Shown here: in pieces, positions 57,700 through 64,000 of the stretch
How the letters are laid out: each line of letters opens with the position of its first letter
Position numbering within the stretch: position 1 is the first letter of the stretch
From: Glebionis coronaria
Lineage: Eukaryota; Streptophyta; Magnoliopsida; Asterales; Asteraceae
Direction: 5' to 3'
NCBI GenBank assembly: GCA_025667525.1
Contig: CM046880.1
Location: 594,121,895-594,185,894, forward strand
DNA length: 64,000 bases
The notes under the pieces: model-generated
Database searches by the model: none
Told to the model about the DNA's origin: nothing
Seen by the model: only the letters and a program-made list of their open reading frames with translations
Translations under genes and position numbers: made by a program

Positions 57700-58797
57700 G
57701 GTGAGTGTAGACTTATCATTACCAGAACCACTACCTCCATAACCACCCTTCTTAGGACAGTCTCTTACCCGATGCCCAATTTCACCACACTCAAAGCAAG
57801 CGCCAGTTGCACGGTAACATTGCTTTCCTGGATGGCTCTTCCCACATGAGTTGCATAAAGGAATATGAGCATGATCTATGTGACTTTTCTGGCTTGAGGA
57901 TCCCGCAACACGGTTGTTGTTGTATTGTTGTCCCCGATTCTGCTGATATGGCCTTAGGTAATTGTTGTTGTTGCCCGACTACCTATCATAGCCACGACCA
58001 TCATTCCTCCTAGAGTCATAACATCGCTGGTTATTATTGTTGCTATTGTGAGTCACAGGTCGGATGCGATCCCCCTCGCGGTTCCTCTTATTCAGCCCTG
58101 ACCTTTCTCGATGAATTTCATAATTTATTGCGGCATCAGCCATCGCCGCCACATCCGTGAAATCAAGGTTTACAAGGTTGTCCCAAACTTGATCGTTGAG
58201 ATCCCATTTAAACCTCTGTGCCTGCTCCTCTTGTGTGGCCGCCTTTGTCCCCAAGAAACTTGCCAGCCTCAAGAACCGCTTCATAAAGTCCCCAGTAAGC
58301 TCTCCCTCCTTCTGCCTAATATTGTGGTATTCCCGCTCGTATCTCTGTTGCTCTGACTTAGGGAAGTATTGCAAGAAAAAGGCATCTCAGAAGTTTGCCC
58401 AAGACATAGTTAGCACATAGTCATCACCTCCCTTGGCCTGCTTGTAGGCCTTCCACCAGTTCAGAGCGTCACCCTCTAACTTGTAGCTAGCTAACCTAGC
58501 TATATACTCATCTCCACAATCCAACACTTCGAACAACTTCTCAATGTGAGCAATCCAGTTCTCAGCATCGACTGGATTAGAAGCAACACTAAAGGAATGA
58601 GGTTTTTGCTTGCCAAACCTTTCCAACCATGTATGCATAGTAGGAGTTTGGTCATTGCTTCCGCTAGCAGTATTTTGGCAAATTTGGTTGGTAATTTCAG
58701 TAGTGAGGCCAGGTGTTAGTGCAGAAACGGCTCGTTGCACTGCCTCGTCAAACGCGAGACCGGAAAAGACGGGAGAATTCTGACGTGTGTTCACCAT
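57700..58797 (-). pseudogene. Gypsy gag with two zinc knuckles, broken
   Basis: Start MVNTRQNSPV at 58797; the longer frame to 58908 is probably leader. It shows the retrotransposon gag block (ENWIAHIEKLFEVL, ASYKLEGDALNWWKAY, then YFPKSEQQRYEREYHNIRQ, FMKRFLRLA). TGA at 58387-58389 interrupts it after SWANF, where the family has Arg; CGA to TGA is a simple transition. After an Asn/Arg-rich stretch and a stop at 57979, two knuckles lie at 57757-57855: CNSCGKSHPGKQC and CFECGEIGHRVRDC. Confidence 0.88.
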
Positions 58798-59138
58798 CTG
58801 AGATATAAACGAATTAGTGGTGACAAAATGAAGTTTAGTAAGATGTACATATATGAAAGAAGCGATGATATCAGAGTGCGAAGAATACGTCATTGTTCGG
58901 GCCATCATAATTCGGAAGCCATTCTATAAACGTTTGGGGAGCGAGGGCACTTTAAATCGTAAACCCAACCACGCAGCCAAGACGTAATATCGAGATGGAA
59001 CATCCTAATACGAAGCTCCCTACTAACATGACAAATTCTACGGAAACGAATACGTACCGAAAAGATCATAACAATATCAAAGTACGTGTGGAAGCCTAAT
59101 CTACCCAATCCTCACAGGTCAATCCTAGGTCGTAGACT

Positions 59139-59150
59139 CTCTGATACAAT
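59139..59150 (-). other. Primer-site-like sequence of the gypsy element
   Basis: Minus strand TTGTATCAGAGAG directly inside the 5' LTR, a weak match to the initiator-tRNA-Met primer site TGGTATCAGAGC. Confidence 0.55.
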
Positions 59151-59153
59151 AAT

Positions 59154-61749
59154 TGTAACACCCCGCTCCGAAAAGAGTCAAAGTGCTACTAATATGGTGT
59201 CACATCAGATACATCAAATTTTAAAAGGGCTAAAATGAAACTTTTATTAAATCCAAAATACTTAAAATAATATCTTAATAAACAGAAATCCCCAAAACAA
59301 CGGGGTCCAAAATGCAAAGTATCAAATCATAAAATGTCTTAAGATTTATTAAAAACTTGGGTGAATCTAGGTAAGTCCCAAACTCTCTCAATGCCACGTC
59401 TCCCGCTTAATACTTGCCGCATGGAAAAAGAAACGACTGAGCAAAACGCCCAGCGAACGGATATAACAAATATGATTTAAGGCAAAAGATATAATAATAA
59501 TGAAGGTATCACAATGTATGAATCATAAGGATGATTAAGTGGATGAATAAAAAGGGTTAATGAAAGACAAGAATAGCCCACGAGCACACATAACAAATCA
59601 CATATCCAAATCAACCAAATAATCACATATGTGTACTAGGATTGCGACTCCTATGTACCAAAGTGACGGCGTGTATTGCACACACAAACCTATCACATTA
59701 AATCAAATCATATCATATCAAACAAATACCTAGGATGCATCCATACGCTCCCTGCAAAACAAATGTCAATAGCACGTGCACTAGCTCATGACTAGCACCC
59801 GCACTCACAATAATATAATAATTATGTGCACCAAAAGGGAACGCCGGGGATCTAATCACACCGCCCCAGTTAGTGTCATGTCACCGGTGCATCGTATGAC
59901 ATGGTCATGGTACCCCCATGACTAGATACAAAATATGGCTCGGGCTTAAGGGTTCATTTCAAAGGCATAACGACTAGGAAAAATATAGGTATTCAAATGA
60001 AGAACATATAAAGGCATAATAATAATGGAATCATAACAAGGCAAAAGAATTCAGGGATCATATCAAAACAGCAACTAAGTATATGGGAACATAGCAATGG
60101 CCTAGGGATTTATCAAATGGAGTTGTGTAAGAAAGAGTAAAAGAGTGTTTTTTAATAAAGAACCGAATATCCATACCTTAAAGCACAAACAAGTCACGGA
60201 ATCGTATACAAAGCAACAAGTCCTATTACCGTGTCACCAAGGCTAAAAGATACATAAAAATATGTCTTACATACTTTTCTATCACAAAAGATTACAAGGT
60301 TTCATGATTCGGTGATTCAAAACCCTAATTATATATTTTCCCAAAACCCGTCATTTAGGGACTGTTTTAGAAGATCCGACTGTAAAACCATTTTCCCAAA
60401 CCATACTCACTGATTAAAGCCCAAATATGAAAAATACATTCGATGTAGATAGTTTTAGACCCCGGATTCACTCAAAAAGCTATCCCGAGGCTCAAGATAT
60501 GACTCTTACAAGATGACTCATATTCTGATTTTTAAGGACTGTTTTCAAAGATCAACACGGTAACCATAGTTCCCGACCACTTCAAGACGTTTTAAGACCT
60601 GTTCTGGAAACTAGATTCATTGTAGATAGTTTTAGGCTTTTGAAACTCTTTAAAAGATGTTATAAAACCCGTTTTACATCCCTTACAAGATCACCCAAAA
60701 TCCGGACAGCCCTTAGTTATTATTACGTATGAGCCGGTTTAATGATCTAGACCACCATAGGTTAGCCAGATCTTTATAAAAACTTTATAAAACCATATTA
60801 AAACATATTTAGACCGGTATAAAACAAGATCTAACATACAAAAACGTTTTTAAAGTATTGAATCACCAAAACGCATTTTTAGGGTTTCAAAACCCTATAA
60901 ATCATGTTTATGCATTAAATCAAAATATAAGGAAGCCATAAGGGTGACATAGGATTATAAGGACTTACATGGAATGTGTATAATGATATGGTAATCACTA
61001 TGCACATAAAATAACAAGAATGGATGATTAGTAACAAGAATAGAGGTCTAGAGAGGAGAAAGATCAAGAACAACCTTAAGGTTTTAAGGTTTTCTTAACA
61101 ATGGAGATGAGAGGAGATTTTTGTATAGTTTTGGCAAAGTAAATTATGTTTTGTGTGTGTGATATGGCTATACTAAGGGTGGATTATATAGGTCTTCTAG
61201 TTTTTTTTCCATAACTTACACCATTAACTAGGTTTTTAACACCATAACTTAAAGCATTCAAACACATTCAAAATCAAACCATAACTTATCCTTAATGGCA
61301 TTCAAAACATTAAAAATCTTCTTAAAACTCATGCTACAGTCGTGATTTTGGTCCACCAAAAGGAAGTGTTTCAATTTTGCTCATAATGGTATAATAACAC
61401 ACTAATTAATTAGTTTTCTTCCCATTTAATCAAAGTCTTACACTTAAATGTACATGTTACAAAAGTGTGTACCTTTTTAATTAGTATAACCTAAGTTTAA
61501 GAAAGTTATTTATATTTTTGTCTTAATTGAAAACTATATGTTATATTATAATTTAATAAAAAAGGTTTCATATTCTAAGTCTTATTTATTAATTAGTTAT
61601 GAAATAATTAAACTATACTTTAAATTAATTTAAACAAATTGAAATAAAATCTCTACTATTTAATTTACATAAAATTCTCAATTTTATAAAATATTCAAAT
61701 ATCATACCTTATTCAGAATTTCCGTTTTATAAAAATGCGGGTTTTTACA
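59154..61749 (-). repeat. Gypsy 5' LTR, full length (2596 bp)
   Basis: On the plus strand it runs from TGTAACACCCCGCTCC to GGGTTTTTACA. Ends TG...CA fit an LTR. The length of 2.6 kb is large for gypsy elements and typical of Tekay/Del chromoviruses. No coding sequence is seen inside. Confidence 0.82.
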
Positions 61750-62307
61750 AAACGAATCTAGGGTTTTATTACAAACCCTAAGCATTAAGAACAACAGCCA
61801 TCTTCACCTTCTACAGCAGCAACAACATGCACGAATCATCTAGGGTTTGTTTGGAAAAACCCTAGATCAACAACTTTATTTATTAAAAAAACAGAAAATA
61901 CTAACGAAAACCTTGTAGATCAACCAGATCGAGAGCCAACAAGCTCTGATACCACTTGTTGAGTCTTAGGATCTAGACTCATCTGGGATATATAACAATG
62001 ATTGTAATAAGCACAAGGAACATAAAGAACACAATCAAAGTTATGAACAAGGCTTTCTTATTCATAAAATACTAATAAGCTACTACTATTCCTGGTGCCT
62101 AATAGGCTTGACACCAGGAGAACGCACACACACCTTTAGTTTACATTGTATATGAATCAGTGAATAACCATGTGTGCCTAACCCTCTTTATATAATAGAG
62201 GTACTAGGGTTACATCACAACCCTAGCTTACTTACTAAGCTAACTATTTATTATTAAGTCCTTCATCTTCTTTTGTCATATCAACTCAAGATATATAAGT
62301 CCCAACA
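61750..62307 (-). mobile_element. Copia element remnant: LTR, primer site and leader
   Basis: LTR at 61957-62307 (plus strand TGTTGAGTC...TCCCAACA, 351 bp). Two bases inside it lies a perfect tRNA-iMet primer site, TGGTATCAGAGC on the minus strand (61943-61954). About 190 bp of leader remain before the gypsy LTR at 61749, so the gypsy element inserted into it. The rest of this copia element and its second LTR are missing. TATATAAA near 62185-62195 on the minus strand is a possible promoter box. Confidence 0.82.
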
Positions 62308-62630
62308 TATGTGGCTCAAAGCTTCCCGTTTGATGAAGAAGCTGGCGCCACATAGCTTGGGTTTTGGAATCCTGGTCCTTAGCTTGGAAAGTTTATCAAC
62401 CACCTGCGGGAAGTAAATGGTGCTATTATGATCAGACAAACGCATAAGACATTTGCACTGGTACACAAACTGCTGGAAAATTGGAGTCGATATCAGCTAT
62501 GCCTGGAGACAAATGAAAAACTCATGAATAACTTAGATGGGATGTCTATCAATCAGGAGACAAAGGGGGCCGTAAACCTGCTTGTCAGTCTTCACGACCA
62601 ATGAGGCCACATGCATTTTCAGAAAACTAG
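62281..62630 (-). other. Possible gene fragment, unrecognised
   Basis: From 62466 to about 62308 the minus strand encodes protein-like sequence (YQCKCLMRLSDHN, FPQVVDKLSKLRTRIPKPKL). A TTTGTCTCCAG acceptor-like site lies near 62510 and another partly open stretch (MHVASLVVKTDKQVYGPL) at 62560-62615. The frame's end runs into the copia LTR. I do not recognise the family; this may be the tail of a host gene interrupted by the LTR element, or chance. Confidence 0.25.
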
Positions 62631-62809
62631 TAACTGTATCTATAATTTGAACAAACCACAAATATGATATTTACATTTTACTCATTTAAAATCAAAACCA
62701 AATACTATCTAGAAAACCACCAATCCACCACCATAACTTTCAAACACCATCTTTAAATCCACCGCCATGAACTCGTTGTGATGTCTTGGGTGAGTGTGGT
62801 GGTTATAGT

Positions 62810-63273
62810 CAAGGTTGTCAAGATCTCGATCTTGATTTTAAGATCTTACGATTTTACGATATTGTAAAACAAAAACGATCCAAATTTTACGTAGGATCTT
62901 TGCATTTTAAGATCTTATAGGATCAAGATCTTGATCATAGGATTTTAAGATCTACTACGATCTGATCTTACTTTTTTCGAGCGATAAACTAAAAAACTAC
63001 AAATTTATAAGTTCTATTTTGTATAATCTACAAAAAACATATAACTTTTCTTATATATTTCATAATCATAATTTAAGACCATATTTTTATGAAATATTTA
63101 TATAATTTTGTGTTTACAATGTATATTAATTTGTAAATTTATAAATTATTGCAAGTATTACTAAGAAAATTACATTATAGTAGGATCTTACGATTCCGAT
63201 CCTACTTTACGATCTTGATTTTATAAATACGAAAACGATCTTAGCTGGTAAAATTCCGATCTTGAAAACCTTG
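62810..63273. mobile_element. hAT MITE (464 bp) with GATCTTA-rich body
   Basis: Left end CAAGGTTGTCAAGATC and right end complementary to CAAGGTTTTCAAGATCGG, with an exact 8-bp target duplication GTTATAGT (62802-62809 and 63274-63281). The body is made of AAGATCTTACGAT and GATCTTGATC words in both orientations around an AT-rich core. Confidence 0.9.
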
Positions 63274-63281
63274 GTTATAGT

Positions 63282-63581
63282 AGTTGATAATCAAAATCCA
63301 AATCTCACGAAACCAAAAGCTAAATAACAAAATCCCACTCTTTTATTATTGCAAAACCCTCTTTTTTATTTGACTCTAATCAACGGTCAAATTAACATAA
63401 CATTTGGTCAATAGACTATACCCGATACGGGCCACAACCAAAAAGAGAAGATATGTTAGATTTTCTTGGCAAAGACGATTTTCGTTAAACCCGACAAAAT
63501 CAAATATATGCTATGAACTCTAATAACAATGTCCATAACAATGAACAAAAGATAAGAAAAGGAACAAAAGATAGCTTAAAC
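63282..63581. other. Intergenic, no gene seen
   Basis: Ordinary AT-rich sequence between the hAT MITE and the rDNA fragment. Confidence 0.4.
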
Positions 63582-63842
63582 CCTCCGCATAGCTAGTTAG
63601 CTGGCTGAGGTCTCGTTCGTTAACGGAATTAACCAGACAAATCGCTCCACCAACTAAGAACGACCATGCACCACCACACGTAGAATCAAGAAAGAGCTCT
63701 CAGTATGTCATTCCTTACTATGTCTGGACCTAGTAAGTTTCCTCGTGTTGAGTCAAATTAAAGCACATGCTCCACTCCTCGTGGTGCTATTATGTCAATT
63801 CCTTTAAATTTCAGCCTTGCGACCATACTTTCCCCGAAACCT

Positions 63843-63878
<36 letters not shown>

Positions 63879-63905
63879 ATATAAGCAACATCCGCTGATA
63901 CAAGT
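63582..63905 (-). pseudogene. Fragment of nuclear 18S rRNA gene, decayed
   Basis: On the minus strand this matches the conserved central to 3' part of nuclear 18S rRNA: CTTTGAAATCAAAG-type helix at the start, GGCTGAAATTTAAAGGAATTGAC, CTCAACACGAGG, CCAGACATAGTAAGGA, AGAGCTCTTTCTTGATTCTA, TTAACGAACGAGACCTCAGCC and GCTAACTAGCTATGCGGAGG. Several positions that are invariant in working rRNA are changed (for example ATTGACATAATAGCACCAC for the universal ATTGACGGAAGGGCACCAC), and homology stops abruptly at both sides, so it is a dispersed relic. Confidence 0.9.
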
Positions 63906-64000
63906 CATATAATAAAAAATATAGTCCAATTGCATGTGAAGTGCTTAAAAACTCTACTGATCCCTTATCTTAGCAAATATCCGACACCGACCCTCATCAA

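Larger units (their letters stand above)
53550..61749 (-). mobile_element. Ty3/gypsy chromovirus, asymmetric LTRs (8.2 kb)
   Basis: Order on the minus strand: full 5' LTR (59154-61749), primer site, gag, protease, RT, RNase H, integrase, chromodomain, polypurine tract, 3' LTR cut to 561 bp (53550-54110). RT before integrase marks Ty3/gypsy, and the long LTR with chromodomain suggests the Tekay/Del branch. The shared 560 bp of the LTRs differ at only a handful of sites. The left LTR joins CACTA sequence directly, so the left target site was lost by deletion. Each gene has at least one break. Confidence 0.93.

Noticed and set aside
61750..61800. AAACCCTAA-type words suggesting telomeric repeat
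   Set aside because: Only isolated AACCCTA words occur, not a tandem array.

Overview
This looks like nuclear DNA of a flowering plant, most likely a eudicot of the daisy family (Asteraceae). It is AT-rich, genes are sparse and spliced with GT-AG introns, and almost every dated structure is a plant transposable element. The family assignment is inference: it rests on the layout of the large Ty1/copia element (gag with a long coiled-coil tail, a zinc-knuckle array before protease, and a large extra ORF after RNase H), which I recall from Asteraceae annotations and could not check here.

Region by region. 1-4.9 kb is intergenic DNA with small non-autonomous elements (a hAT MITE at 475-877, a hAT-like element at 3191-3624, a Tourist-type MITE at 4077-4637) and one orphan exon-like block (1251-1384). 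5007-9486 is a complete PIF/Harbinger element with terminal inverted repeats, a TAA target duplication, a damaged DDE transposase and a damaged, spliced Myb/SANT-like gene. 11081-24094 is a 13-kb Ty1/copia element on the minus strand, with two 881-bp LTRs, a CAAAT target duplication, tRNA-iMet primer site, broken gag and pol, and a roughly 4-kb broken accessory reading frame. 25653-27676 is a four-copy tandem array whose units each carry the same tRNA-type SINE.

The clearest intact gene is a secreted GH17/X8 glucan endo-1,3-beta-glucosidase (29503-31273, minus), in two exons with a MITE in its intron. Then come a foldback palindrome cluster (31965-32222), a plastid DNA insert crossing the psaA-psaB junction (34943-35423), a Stowaway MITE (35820-36080), and an F-box region at 37-51 kb. 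The F-box region holds a duplicated F-box locus (37.1-40.6 and 46.1-51.4 kb) with an unrelated F-box gene between the copies. All three F-box reading frames are shifted, and the second duplicate is also split by a 2.8-kb internally deleted copia element. A SINE, two hAT-type MITEs or palindromic elements and a Mutator-like element with about 130-bp terminal repeats lie in the same interval.

51.9-62.3 kb is a nested nest: one end of a CACTA element with a transposase_24-like gene fragment, abutting a Ty3/gypsy chromovirus (one full 2.6-kb LTR, the other truncated), which sits in the remains of another copia element. The window ends with a hAT MITE (62810-63273) and a decayed piece of nuclear 18S rDNA (63582-63905). 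Apart from the glucanase and possibly the F-box genes, nothing here appears to work as a cellular pathway. The content is mainly a record of insertion, duplication and decay.
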